Source: [Mycobacterium] manitobense (GTDB lineage Bacteria > Actinomycetota > Actinomycetes > Mycobacteriales > Mycobacteriaceae). From it: 64,000 nt of DNA. The number at the start of each line of letters is the position of its first letter. Position 1 is the first letter of the stretch. Positions 1 to 8,572 of this stretch are shown in pieces. The translations under genes were made by a program, and so were the position numbers. Location: assembly GCF_025821665.1 (NCBI RefSeq), contig NZ_JACKSJ010000024.1:1-64000 (forward strand), in the 5' to 3' direction. The notes beneath the pieces are model-generated. The model was not told the DNA's origin and ran no database searches. It saw only the letters and a list, made by a program, of their open reading frames with translations.

Positions 1-560
1 GCCCTGCCGCCGCCCCGCGCCCCGCCGCCGCCCCGCGCCCCGAGCCGGCCCCGCGTCCGAATTTCGATTTCACACCCGTCCGGCCGGAGAACTTCTGGTC
101 GCCGGCGCAGGTACCGGCGGGAGTCGACGCGCAGCGCACGGTCGACACCGTCGTCGGTGCGGTCACCGGCACTGCGGGCTGGGTCGGCAACGGGGTGGTC
201 GACATCCTGAGCGCCATGATCATCGCCAACGGCAACGGCAATTGGGCCGGCGGTCCCCAGACGCCGGAAGCCGCCCTCGGCGCACTCCTGCTCCCGGCTC
301 TCACCACCGGGCCTGGCATGCCGAATTCCCTGCCCGCCCTCGACCTCTTCACGCTGCCGCCGCCGAATCTGGACTTCATGCGCAACGTGCCGCCGCCCAA
401 CCTCGACTTCCTGCGAGGGTTCCCACCGCCGAACCTCGATGTGACGAAGATCCCGCCGCCGAACCTGGACTTCCTGCAGAGCATTCCGCCGCCGCAGATG
501 CCGCCGCCGCCGAACCTCGACTTCCTGCGCAGCATCCCGCCGCCACGCTTCCCGTTCTGA
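1..560 (+). CDS. Pro-rich protein with PPPNLDF repeats (5' end outside window)
   Basis: The open frame runs in from the left edge (codons from base 3), so only the C-terminal ~185 residues are seen. The first part is Pro/Ala/Arg rich (runs of RPAAAP), followed by a segment with RPNFDF and FWSPAQVPAG and then a hydrophobic glycine-rich stretch (VVGAVTGTAGWVGNGVVDIL). The last ~65 residues are a tandem repeat built on PPPNLDFL with spacers of 2-3 residues, five copies, ending PPPRFPF. I do not recognise a family. Pro-rich tails of this kind are common in secreted or wall-associated mycobacterial proteins, but no signal peptide can be checked here. Confidence 0.7.
   Translation, partial: PAAAPRPAAAPRPEPAPRPNFDFTPVRPENFWSPAQVPAGVDAQRTVDTVVGAVTGTAGWVGNGVVDILSAMIIANGNGNWAGGPQTPEAALGALLLPALTTGPGMPNSLPALDLFTLPPPNLDFMRNVPPPNLDFLRGFPPPNLDVTKIPPPNLDFLQSIPPPQMPPPPNLDFLRSIPPPRFPF
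352..560 (+). repeat. Tandem coding repeat, PPPNLDFL unit
   Basis: The unit ccgccgaacctggacttcct recurs in register about every 27-33 bases (copies start near 358, 391, 427, 457 and 508). Third positions differ between copies while the peptide stays nearly constant, so the repeat seems maintained at protein level. One copy is degenerate (PPPNLDVTK) and one short unit (PPPQM) interrupts the series. Confidence 0.75.
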
Positions 561-653
561 TGCTCGCGTGATCCGTCCCACCTGTAACACGTCCGGCCGA
601 CCGGCGATATATCTCGCAGTGGCCGCGCGACGGCCGGAAAGGGTCGGGGTCTC

Positions 654-1487
654 GTGTTTCGTCGTTTAGTTTCGCTGGTCGGTGCCACCGCTCTCGGGGG
701 CGCCGCCGTCATCGGCATGGCCGGTGCGGCCCAGGCGCAACCCGCATGCCCGGACGTGCACTGGATGGGTGCCGCCGGCTCCGGTGAGCGCGGTGCCGAG
801 GTCACCTTGAACGAGGGCATGGGACGTGTGGTCTACCGGTCCATGCTCGACCTGGATCGCCAGCTGCAGCAGGACGGCCGCACCATGACGGCCGAGGCCG
901 TCGTGTACCCGGCGACGGAGGTCCCCGAGGACGGCGGGATCCTGGACTGGTCCGGCTTCATCGACAGTGTCGACGAGGGCTCCGCGGCGCTGGGCAGCCA
1001 GTACGCGGCGTTCGTGCAGCAGTGCCCGACCACCAAGGTGGTGCTCGCCGGCTACTCGCAGGGCGCGATGGTGGTGCACCGCAACCTGCACGCGCTGGCC
1101 GCCAGCCCGAACCTCGCCGCGTCGCTGCTGATCGCCGACGGCGACCGGCTGCCAGCCGACCCGACGCTCAACCTCGGCTCGGTGTCGTCCGTGCCCGGCG
1201 CCGGCAAGGGCGTCGCGCAGGACTGGCCGATCCTGGCGCATGCGCCCGCACCGCTGCCTCCCGCTGTCGGCAGCCGGACGATCAGCGTGTGCGACCTCGG
1301 CGACGCGGTGTGCGACTACGACCCCGAGGCCGAGGACACCATGAACCCGCTCGCGGTGGCTGTCCACACCAGCTACGCCACGTCGACGGCCGGCGACTAC
1401 GTCTGGACCTCGCCGCTGTACCAGCTGGTGTCGTCGACGCTCCCGGCCCCGCAGAACCCCGTGCAGGACGTCTCGCTGCCGTCCTGA
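654..1487 (+). CDS. Cutinase family secreted esterase
   Basis: A 277-residue protein of the mycobacterial cutinase-like (Culp) family, expected to hydrolyse ester bonds in lipids outside the cytoplasm. Residues 1-28 form a signal peptide ending AGAAQA. The mature part starts with the Cys-Pro-Asp typical of cutinases, the nucleophile is Ser135 in GYSQG, and a C-terminal CDYD...VHTSY segment (about 219-240) supplies the Asp and His. Cysteines are placed for disulfides. The start is GTG preceded by a ggaaaggg-type ribosome site. The exact substrate cannot be read from sequence. It is monocistronic, 93 bases after the repeat protein. Confidence 0.9.
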   Translation: MFRRLVSLVGATALGGAAVIGMAGAAQAQPACPDVHWMGAAGSGERGAEVTLNEGMGRVVYRSMLDLDRQLQQDGRTMTAEAVVYPATEVPEDGGILDWSGFIDSVDEGSAALGSQYAAFVQQCPTTKVVLAGYSQGAMVVHRNLHALAASPNLAASLLIADGDRLPADPTLNLGSVSSVPGAGKGVAQDWPILAHAPAPLPPAVGSRTISVCDLGDAVCDYDPEAEDTMNPLAVAVHTSYATSTAGDYVWTSPLYQLVSSTLPAPQNPVQDVSLPS

Positions 1488-1530
1488 GGCACCCTGGAAG
1501 ACACCACTCGAAAAGCGCCGGTGAGCGTTA

Positions 1531-1553
1531 GTCTGACACGCGACGTGTCAGAC
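1531..1553. promoter_or_regulatory. Perfect inverted repeat overlapping a -10
   Basis: GTCTGACAC and GTGTCAGAC are exact 9-base arms around a 5-base centre. The element overlaps TAGTCT (1529-1534), which fits a mycobacterial -10, and ends 5 bases before the GTG of the SHOCT gene. A repressor operator is the simplest reading. A 5' RNA hairpin is the alternative. Confidence 0.5.
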
Positions 1554-1558
1554 GAGGG

Positions 1559-2428
1559 GTGTGGCAGATGTTGTGGCGGTACATCAAAGCTCAGGTCATG
1601 GTCCTGCTGTGCGGCGGCCTGGTCGGACCGATCTTCCTCGGTGTCTACTTCGCGATGGGCCGAAGCGAGTACGTCGCCTGGATGTTCTGGGCCGGCCTGC
1701 TGATCACCGTCGTCGACGTACTGGTCGCGCTGGCGCTGGCGTCGTGGAACGCGCAGCGCGCGGCGAAGACGCAGGCGCTCGAGGCGGGCGGCGTGCTCGC
1801 CCTGGCCCAGATCACCGGTATCCACGACACCAACACGCGGATCAACGAGCAGCCGCTGGTCAAGCTGGACCTGAACATCTCGGGTCCGGGACTGGCGCCG
1901 TTCGCCAGCCAGGACCGGGTGGTCGCGTCGATCGGCCGGTTGCCGATGATCACCAACCGGAGGCTGGCCGTGCTGGTCGATCCGGCCACCAACGAGTATC
2001 AGATCGACTGGGACAGAAGCAGTCTGATCGGCGGGCTGATGCCGGCGACGTTCACGGTGGCCGAGGACAACCGCACCTACGACCTCACCGGTCAGGCGGA
2101 ACCGCTGATGGAGATCCTGCAGATCCTCAAGGCCCACAACATCGGCATGAACAACATGATCGACCTGCGGTCCAATCCGGCCGCCCGGCAACAGGTGCAG
2201 GACATCGTCCGGCGGGCGGCGGCCCGGCAGGCGCCGGCGCAGGGCGCACCGGGCGTCATGCCGGCAGCGCCCGCACCTTCGGGTCCCACGTCGCCGGCCG
2301 CGGCGGTCGCCCCGCCGCAACAGTCGACCGCGGCCCGGTTGCAGGAACTCGAGACGCTGCGGGCCATGGGCTCGGTCTCCGAGGAGGAGTACGCGGCCAA
2401 GCGCCAGGCCATCATCGCCGACCTCTGA
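1559..2428 (+). CDS. Two-TM membrane protein with C-terminal SHOCT domain
   Basis: A 289-residue protein with two hydrophobic segments (about 12-33 and 41-64), a ~150-residue cytoplasmic-type domain, a Pro/Ala-rich linker (about 224-258), and a terminal helix-turn-helix-like segment (RLQELETLRAMGSVSEEEYAAKR, in parts) that matches the SHOCT short C-terminal domain. SHOCT domains are oligomerisation modules, and no enzymatic motif is visible. GTG 1559 opens the frame; ATG 1568 is an alternative start three codons in. A 23-base palindrome lies directly upstream. The function is unknown. Confidence 0.75.
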   Translation: MWQMLWRYIKAQVMVLLCGGLVGPIFLGVYFAMGRSEYVAWMFWAGLLITVVDVLVALALASWNAQRAAKTQALEAGGVLALAQITGIHDTNTRINEQPLVKLDLNISGPGLAPFASQDRVVASIGRLPMITNRRLAVLVDPATNEYQIDWDRSSLIGGLMPATFTVAEDNRTYDLTGQAEPLMEILQILKAHNIGMNNMIDLRSNPAARQQVQDIVRRAAARQAPAQGAPGVMPAAPAPSGPTSPAAAVAPPQQSTAARLQELETLRAMGSVSEEEYAAKRQAIIADL

Positions 2429-2440
2429 CTCGGCGGTACC

Positions 2441-2454
2441 TAGAACACGTTCCA
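2441..2454. promoter_or_regulatory. KstR-type operator (TnnAACnnGTTnnA)
   Basis: TAGAACACGTTCCA matches every fixed position of the published mycobacterial KstR consensus TnnAACnnGTTnnA. It lies just upstream of a TAGCCT -10 (2465-2470) and 44 bases before the SDR start. KstR represses cholesterol-catabolic genes and is released by sterol CoA thioesters. The match is seen; regulation is inferred. Confidence 0.65.
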
Positions 2455-2467
2455 GTTCGGCTGTTAG

Positions 2468-3352
<885 letters not shown>

Positions 3353-3361
3353 CCTCCCCGC

Positions 3362-4582
3362 TCAGCCGGTGAGCACGGCGGTGAACTGGTCCACCGCCCA
3401 AGTGATCTCGTCTTCGGTGATCACCAGTGGGGGAGCGAATCGCAGCGTCGAGCCGTGCGTGTCCTTGACCAGGACGCCGCGCTCGGCGAGCCGCAGGCTG
3501 ATCTGCTTCCCGCTGCCCAGCGCCGGATCGATGTCGACGCCGGCCCACAGGCCCAGCCCGCGTACCTCGAGGACGCCGTGGCCGATGAGCCCGCGCAACT
3601 GCTCGTGCAGGACGCGGCCCAGGTGCGCCGAACGCTCCTGGTACTCGCCGCGCTCGAGCATCGCCACGACCGTGCTGCCGATGGCGGCAGCCAGTGGGTT
3701 GCCGCCGAACGTGGAACCGTGCTCGCCGGGGTGCAGCACCCCGAGCACGTCGCGGTCGGCGACCACCGCCGACAGCGGCACCACCCCGCCGCCGAGCGCC
3801 TTGCCGAGCAGGTAGACGTTTGGCCGCACATCCCAGTGGTCACAGGCGAACGTGCGGCCGGTGCGGGCCAGCCCGGACTGGATCTCGTCGGCGATCATCA
3901 GCACACCGCGGTCGGTGCACAGACGCCGGACCCGCGGCAGGTAGTCGGCGGGCGGGACGATGATGCCGGCCTCGCCCTGGATCGGCTCGAGCAGCACCGC
4001 GACGGTGTGCTCGTCGATCACGGCGGCCAATGCGTCGGCGTCACCGAACGGCACCGAACGGAATCCCGGTGTGTACGGGCCGAATCCGCGGCGGGCTGTC
4101 TCGTCGTCGGAGAAGCTGATGATCGTCGTGGTGCGGCCGTGGAAGTTGTTGGCGGCCACCACGATGTTGCCGAGGCCGGCGGGGACCCCCTTGACGTCGG
4201 TGCCCCACTTGCGGGCCACTTTGAGCGCACTCTCGACGGCCTCGGCGCCGCTGTTCATCGGCAGCACCATGTCCTTCCCGCACATCGCGGCCAGCGCGGC
4301 GCAGAACGGGCCGAGCCGGTCGGAGTGGAACGCGCGGCTGACCAGGGTCACCGCGTCGAGCTGCGCGTGCGCGGTGGCGATCACCTCGGGGTGGCGATGC
4401 CCGAAGTTCACCGCCGAGTAGGCCGCCAGGCAGTCGAGGTGGCGACGGCCTTCGACATCGGTGATCCACACCCCCTCCGCGTGCGCGGCGACCACCGGCA
4501 GCGGTGAGTAGTTGTGGGTGACATGGCGGTCGTCGAGGGCGATGGCGCGCCGGGTCTCCGTCTCGAAGTCCACGATCGTCAC
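3362..4582 (-). CDS. rocD: Ornithine aminotransferase
   Basis: A 406-residue class-III PLP aminotransferase expected to convert ornithine plus 2-oxoglutarate to glutamate semialdehyde plus glutamate. Visible are the entry motif AAYSAVNFGHRHPEV, the PLP phosphate site NSGAEAVESALKVARKW, the active-site DEIQSGLARTG and the Schiff-base Lys in LLGKALGGG. I chose GTG at 4582: it follows ggaggt by six bases and overlaps the stop of the upstream amidinotransferase gene by GTGA, so translation is coupled. An in-frame ATG at 4606 would lie inside that gene. The pair with the upstream enzyme suggests arginine to ornithine to glutamate catabolism. Confidence 0.92.
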   Translation of the reverse strand: MTIVDFETETRRAIALDDRHVTHNYSPLPVVAAHAEGVWITDVEGRRHLDCLAAYSAVNFGHRHPEVIATAHAQLDAVTLVSRAFHSDRLGPFCAALAAMCGKDMVLPMNSGAEAVESALKVARKWGTDVKGVPAGLGNIVVAANNFHGRTTTIISFSDDETARRGFGPYTPGFRSVPFGDADALAAVIDEHTVAVLLEPIQGEAGIIVPPADYLPRVRRLCTDRGVLMIADEIQSGLARTGRTFACDHWDVRPNVYLLGKALGGGVVPLSAVVADRDVLGVLHPGEHGSTFGGNPLAAAIGSTVVAMLERGEYQERSAHLGRVLHEQLRGLIGHGVLEVRGLGLWAGVDIDPALGSGKQISLRLAERGVLVKDTHGSTLRFAPPLVITEDEITWAVDQFTAVLTG

Positions 4583-5427
4583 GGGTGTACCTCCAATGTG
4601 CAGCATTTGACGGAGCCGCCGCCCTTGAGCAGCTCGGAGAGGTCGACGCCGACGGGACGGAAGCCGGCGTCGCGGAGTTGCCCGGCGAAGCCGGTGGCGG
4701 CGGCGGGCAGCACCACGTTGAGCCCGTCGGACACCGCGTTGAGGCCGAGGGCGAAGGCGTCGGCGCTGGCCACCTCGATCGCATCGGGGAAGACCTCGAG
4801 CAGGTGGGTCCGGGAGGCGTCGGCGAACGCCGGCGGGTAGAAGGCCACCGTGGTGTCGTCGAGCACCGCGAGTGCGGTGTCGAGGTGATAGAACCGCGGG
4901 TCGACGAGTTCGAGGCTCAGCACCGACACGTCGAGGATGTCCGCGATCTCGTCGTGTGCGCGACGGTCGGTGCGGAAGCCATACCCGGCCAACATCATCG
5001 GGCCGATCATCAACAGGTCGCCCTGACCCTCGTTGAGGTGGCGGGTGTGCACCGGTGCGAAGCCGCGCTGCTCGAGCCAGTCGGCGTAGGCGGCGGACTC
5101 GGCAGCCCGCTGCGGGTAGGCGAACCGGGCCAGGACGGCGTTGTCTCCGACCACCACCGCGCCGTTGGCGGCGTACACCATGTCGGGCAGACCGGCGCGG
5201 GCGTCGACGAGTTCGACCGTGTGCCCGAGCCTTTCGTACGTACGGCGCAGGACGTCCCACTGGGCGACGGCGAGGGCGGTGTCGACCGGAACGGTCGTGT
5301 CCATCCAGGGGTTGATCGCGTACTCGACGACGAAGTGGGTGGGCGCCGTCATGGCGTAGCGGCGGGTTCTGGCGATTCGTGCGTCGGGCAGGGCGGCGAC
5401 CGGGGCGTCGGCAGCAGACAACGTCAT
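4579..5427 (-). CDS. Amidinotransferase-fold hydrolase (DDAH/arginine dihydrolase-like)
   Basis: A 282-residue member of the guanidine-modifying superfamily. Conserved features are NPWMDTTVPVD near residue 40, DMVYAANGAVVV near 101, the catalytic His in DPRFYHLDTAL and a C-terminal nucleophilic Cys in SVKCCTLE. Family members hydrolyse arginine or methylarginines. Because the next gene is rocD, an activity yielding ornithine, or citrulline that is then processed, fits. I do not choose between dimethylargininase and arginine dihydrolase. It is the first gene of a two-gene operon divergent from an Lrp regulator, matching Rv2323c-Rv2322c/2321c-Rv2324 in M. tuberculosis (from memory). Confidence 0.82.
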   Translation of the reverse strand: MTLSAADAPVAALPDARIARTRRYAMTAPTHFVVEYAINPWMDTTVPVDTALAVAQWDVLRRTYERLGHTVELVDARAGLPDMVYAANGAVVVGDNAVLARFAYPQRAAESAAYADWLEQRGFAPVHTRHLNEGQGDLLMIGPMMLAGYGFRTDRRAHDEIADILDVSVLSLELVDPRFYHLDTALAVLDDTTVAFYPPAFADASRTHLLEVFPDAIEVASADAFALGLNAVSDGLNVVLPAAATGFAGQLRDAGFRPVGVDLSELLKGGGSVKCCTLEVHP

Positions 5428-5454
5428 GGATCGACCATAGAAGCGAGCGGTTGT

Positions 5455-5476
5455 GCAATCAATCGCTGCCTATTGC
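5455..5476. promoter_or_regulatory. Candidate Lrp half-site pair, rocD-side
   Basis: GCAAT (5455-5459) and ATTGC (5472-5476) form an inverted pair separated by 12 bases in the 113-base divergent region. The same half-sites recur at 5517-5528. The site lies 28 bases upstream of the amidinotransferase start. Confidence 0.4.
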
Positions 5477-5516
5477 TTGTACACCGGTGATCTGTTGCGC
5501 TACGGATACTATGTCA

Positions 5517-5528
5517 GCAATCTATTGC
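5517..5528. promoter_or_regulatory. Candidate Lrp operator before lrp
   Basis: GCAATCTATTGC consists of exact GCAAT/ATTGC arms around two bases and ends just before the ggagg of the Lrp gene. TCTNTTGCGC is also repeated directly at 5491-5500 and 5521-5530. Multiple spaced copies are typical of Lrp/AsnC control regions, which bind as octamers and usually autoregulate. Confidence 0.45.
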
Positions 5529-5540
5529 GCGGAGGCGATC

Positions 5541-6008
5541 ATGGACCGTCTGGACAGCACCGACGAGCGGATCCTGGCCGAACTGGCGGAGCACGCCAGG
5601 GCGACGTTCGCCGAGATCGGCCAGCGGGTCAGCCTGTCGGCGCCCGCGGTGAAGCGGCGGGTCGACCGGATGCTCGACGACGGGGTGATCCGCGGGTTCA
5701 CCACCGTCGTGGACCGCAGCGCGCTCGGCTGGAACACCGAGGCCTTCGTACAGGTGTTCTGCCACGGCACAATTGCGCCCGACGAACTGCGGGCGGCGTG
5801 GGTCGACATCCCGGAGGTGGTCAGCGCGGCCACCGTCACCGGCACCGCCGACGCCATCCTGCACGTGCTCGCGCGCGACATGCGGCACCTGGAACAGGCA
5901 CTGGAACGCATCCGGGCGAGTGCGGACATCGAGCGCAGCGAGAGCATCGTGGTGTTGTCGAACCTGATCGAGCGCGCCGCTCCGGAGGTGTCCGAAGGCA
6001 CAGGGTGA
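5541..6008 (+). CDS. Lrp/AsnC family transcriptional regulator
   Basis: A 155-residue regulator. An N-terminal winged helix-turn-helix (about 3-50: LDSTDERILAELAEHARATF, then SLSAPAVKRRVDRM) is followed by the RAM/ligand domain ending SESIVVLSNLIER. ATG 5541 is preceded by ggagg at eight bases. It is divergent from the rocD operon with inverted GCAAT/ATTGC motifs between them, so it probably senses an amino acid (arginine, ornithine or a product) and controls that operon and itself. The ligand is inferred only from the neighbourhood. Confidence 0.88.
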   Translation: MDRLDSTDERILAELAEHARATFAEIGQRVSLSAPAVKRRVDRMLDDGVIRGFTTVVDRSALGWNTEAFVQVFCHGTIAPDELRAAWVDIPEVVSAATVTGTADAILHVLARDMRHLEQALERIRASADIERSESIVVLSNLIERAAPEVSEGTG

Positions 6009-6033
6009 CGTGCATGTGGCGGGCGTCATCGTG

Positions 6034-6039
6034 TAGAAC
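6034..6039 (+). promoter_or_regulatory. -10 element, leaderless start for flavoprotein gene
   Basis: TAGAAC ends six bases before GTG 6046 and no Shine-Dalgarno sequence precedes the start, so transcription probably begins at or next to the start codon. Confidence 0.4.
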
Positions 6040-6045
6040 TCCCAC

Positions 6046-7227
6046 GTGAGCACTTCAGGGGGCATCGTCATCGTCGGCGGCGGCCTGGCGGCCGCTCGCA
6101 CCGCCGAGCAGCTGCGTCGTTCGCAGTTCAGCGGGGCGGTGACCATCGTCAGCGACGAGGACCATCTGCCCTACGACCGGCCGCCGCTGTCGAAGGAAGT
6201 ACTGCGCAGCGAGACCGACGACGTCACGCTCAAGCCGGCCGAGTTCTACGACGAGAACGACATCACCATGCTGCTCGGCGCCGGGGCGAAGTCCGTCGAC
6301 ACCGCCGCCAGGACGCTGACGCTGACCGACAGCCGCGAAATCGGCTACGACGAGCTGGTGATCGCCACCGGTCTGGTGCCCAAGCGCATCCCGTCGTTCC
6401 CTGATCTCGCGGGCATCCACGTGCTGCGGAACTTCAACGAGAGCCTCGCCCTGCGCCAGGAGGCCGGATCGGCACGGCGCGCGGTGGTGGTCGGCGCCGG
6501 CTTCATCGGCTGCGAGGTCGCGGCCAGCCTGCGCAGCATGGGGGTGGAGGTGACGCTGGTCGAGCCGCAGCCCGCGCCGCTGGCCAACGTGCTGGGTCAG
6601 CAGATCGGCGAGCTGGTCGCCCGCGTGCACCGCGCCGAGGGCGTCGACGTGCGGTGCGGGGTCGGGGTGTCGGAAGTGGTCGGCGCCGACAAGGTCGAGA
6701 AGGTCGTGCTCGCCGACGGCGCCGAGGTGGAGGCCGACCTGGTGGTCGTCGGCATCGGGTCCACCCCCGCGGTCGGCTGGCTCGAGGGCAGCGGCATCGC
6801 ACTGGACAACGGCGTGGTCTGCGACGCGCAGGGCCGCAGCAGCGCCCCGAACGTGTGGGCCATCGGTGACGTGGCGTCCTGGCGCGACACCGTGGGTCAG
6901 CAAGTGCGCGTTGAACATTGGAGCAACGTAGCCGACCAGGCCCGGGTCCTCGTGCCGGCGATGCTCGGGCAGGACGTGCCCCAGGTGGTCAGCGTGCCAT
7001 ACTTCTGGAGCGACCAGTACGACGTGAAGATCCAGTGCCTCGGCGAGCCGGAGGCCGACGACATCGTGCACGTCGTCGAGGACGACGGCCGCAAATTCCT
7101 GGCGTTCTACGAGCGCGACGGTGTGGTCGCGGGTGTGGTCGGCGGCGGCATGCCGGGCAAGGTCATGAAGACCAGGGGCAAGATCGCCAACGGCGCCCCG
7201 ATCGCCGACGTCCTGCCCAAGCCCTGA
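6046..7227 (+). CDS. FAD-dependent ferredoxin/rubredoxin reductase-like oxidoreductase
   Basis: A 393-residue flavoprotein. The FAD Rossmann motif GGGLAAARTAEQLR lies at ~10-23, YDRPPLSKEVL at ~45, the NAD(P)H motif VVGAGFIGCEVAASLRSMG at ~149-167, the second FAD contact VWAIGDVASW near 273, and a reductase C-terminal domain follows. Enzymes of this type pass electrons from NADH to a ferredoxin or rubredoxin that feeds P450s. It sits between the mycofactocin SDR and mftR, matching Rv0688 next to Rv0687. No ferredoxin gene is adjacent, so its partner is unknown. Confidence 0.88.
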   Translation: MSTSGGIVIVGGGLAAARTAEQLRRSQFSGAVTIVSDEDHLPYDRPPLSKEVLRSETDDVTLKPAEFYDENDITMLLGAGAKSVDTAARTLTLTDSREIGYDELVIATGLVPKRIPSFPDLAGIHVLRNFNESLALRQEAGSARRAVVVGAGFIGCEVAASLRSMGVEVTLVEPQPAPLANVLGQQIGELVARVHRAEGVDVRCGVGVSEVVGADKVEKVVLADGAEVEADLVVVGIGSTPAVGWLEGSGIALDNGVVCDAQGRSSAPNVWAIGDVASWRDTVGQQVRVEHWSNVADQARVLVPAMLGQDVPQVVSVPYFWSDQYDVKIQCLGEPEADDIVHVVEDDGRKFLAFYERDGVVAGVVGGGMPGKVMKTRGKIANGAPIADVLPKP

Positions 7228-7229
7228 GT

Positions 7230-7278
7230 GATTTCGGCGCGGAAACCGTCGCTCAGCGAACGTTTCCGCGCCGAAATC
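7230..7278. terminator. Bidirectional terminator, long hairpin
   Basis: Exact 17-base arms (7230-7246 and 7262-7278, each containing TTTCGGCGCGGAAA or its complement) enclose 15 bases that can form a second TCGCT/AGCGA mini-stem. The hairpin fills the 52-base gap between two convergent genes, with no long T tract, so it can serve both strands. Confidence 0.7.
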
Positions 7279-7279
7279 C

Positions 7280-8572
7280 CTAGAACTCGCCGAGGTAGAA
7301 GCGGCCGCCCTGGTCGTCGGTGCACTGCGCGGTGACGCCGTAGGGCTGGCGTGCCGGCTGCTCGATCACGGTGCCACCGGCCTCGACGACCCGCCGCACG
7401 GCCGCGTCGATGTCCGCGACCGTCCACATCGGCACGGTGGTTGGGGTGGAGCTCCCGCCGGCCATCCCCGACATCGGGTGCGGGCCCGTGACGCCCCAGC
7501 CGTCGTCGACGCGGCCCCGTTCGAACGTCCAGAACAACACCCGGCTGTAGAACGACTTGAACGCCGCCGAGTCCTCCACTTGGTAGGTGATGTACGAGAG
7601 TTCGCCCGGTCCACCGCCGTTGAGCTCGGGCCGCGGCTCACCGGGTGCGGGCTGGTACACCGCGAACGCCATGCCCGAGGCGTCGGTGGCGCCGAGCACC
7701 GCGCCGAAGTCGAACTGCTGGACCTCGTCGACGGTTCCGCCGCCGTCGAGGATCGACTGCCGCGCGCCCGCGAGGTCGGTGACGGCGTAGCAGCAGAACA
7801 GCGTGCTGCGGTCGGCGACGGAGAAGATGCCGATGCGCTGGCCGGTGTTGGTGACCTGGTGAGTCGCCGGGTCGTAGGCCCAGCCCAGCACGTGGCCGTA
7901 GAAGGCGGCCGCGCGATCGGCGTCGGGCGTCCACAACGAGACGTAGCCGACGTCACCGTGCTGGATCGGGGTGGCGGCGCCGGTGAGCGGCCCGGACAGC
8001 ATCCACCGATGGCCGAACGGGTCGGTGATCGATGCGCCCCGCGAGCCGTGCTGCTCATAGGCCTCGCTCTGCACCCGGGCGCCGCGGTCGCGGGCCCTGC
8101 GCAGGGCGGCGTCGGTATCGGGTACGGCGATCATCAGGCTGACCGAAACCGCTTGCGGATCCGGCGCTCTCAGTCCGAGTTCCGGATACTCGTCGGCCAG
8201 GTAGAACACCCCGCCGGACAAAGCCAACTCGGCATGGCCGACGCGGCCGTCGTCCATCACGATCGGTTCACCGACCAACGTCGCGCCCAGGGCGTCGACG
8301 TACCAGTCGATGGCGGCCCGGCCGTCGGCGACCGCGAGGTAGGGCAGTGCGGCGGAGCGGGGGACGGTCGATGCGGCCGCCGGTGCAGCGGTGGTCTCGT
8401 TCAGTTCGGCGATTGCGGTGTCGGTGCCACTCATGACAACTCCTGAGGTTTGACGGGGAAGGGTGAGCGCCGATTCCAGGCGAGACCGCAGCCGTGCCGC
8501 GAACGCCGGATCGGGTTGCACCGGAAGGTCGTCGCCGTGCAGTGCGGCCAACGGATCGTGGTCGTTGTTCAT
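7280..8572 (-). CDS. Triple VOC (glyoxalase-fold) protein coupled to ECF sigma factor
   Basis: A 430-residue protein with a ~60-residue N-terminal extension (LPVQPDPAFAARLRSRLESAL is its recognisable part) followed by three vicinal-oxygen-chelate modules at about 68-190, 205-310 and 322-430. The modules show typical strands (SVSLMIAVPDTDAALRRARDRGA, then DPFGHRWML; VSLWTPDADRAAAFYGHVLGW; ITYQVEDSAAFKSFYSRVLFW). Family members bind metals, small aromatics or antibiotics, or act as dioxygenases or lyases. No single activity can be assigned. ATG 8572 overlaps the sigma-factor stop by ATGA and has a ggaggg site, so the two are translated together. Confidence 0.8.
   Translation of the reverse strand: MNNDHDPLAALHGDDLPVQPDPAFAARLRSRLESALTLPRQTSGVVMSGTDTAIAELNETTAAPAAASTVPRSAALPYLAVADGRAAIDWYVDALGATLVGEPIVMDDGRVGHAELALSGGVFYLADEYPELGLRAPDPQAVSVSLMIAVPDTDAALRRARDRGARVQSEAYEQHGSRGASITDPFGHRWMLSGPLTGAATPIQHGDVGYVSLWTPDADRAAAFYGHVLGWAYDPATHQVTNTGQRIGIFSVADRSTLFCCYAVTDLAGARQSILDGGGTVDEVQQFDFGAVLGATDASGMAFAVYQPAPGEPRPELNGGGPGELSYITYQVEDSAAFKSFYSRVLFWTFERGRVDDGWGVTGPHPMSGMAGGSSTPTTVPMWTVADIDAAVRRVVEAGGTVIEQPARQPYGVTAQCTDDQGGRFYLGEF

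Noticed and set aside
3455..5490. Long plus-strand open frames over rocD and the amidinotransferase
   Set aside because: They are antisense shadows of two well-supported enzymes with conserved motifs and coupled starts.
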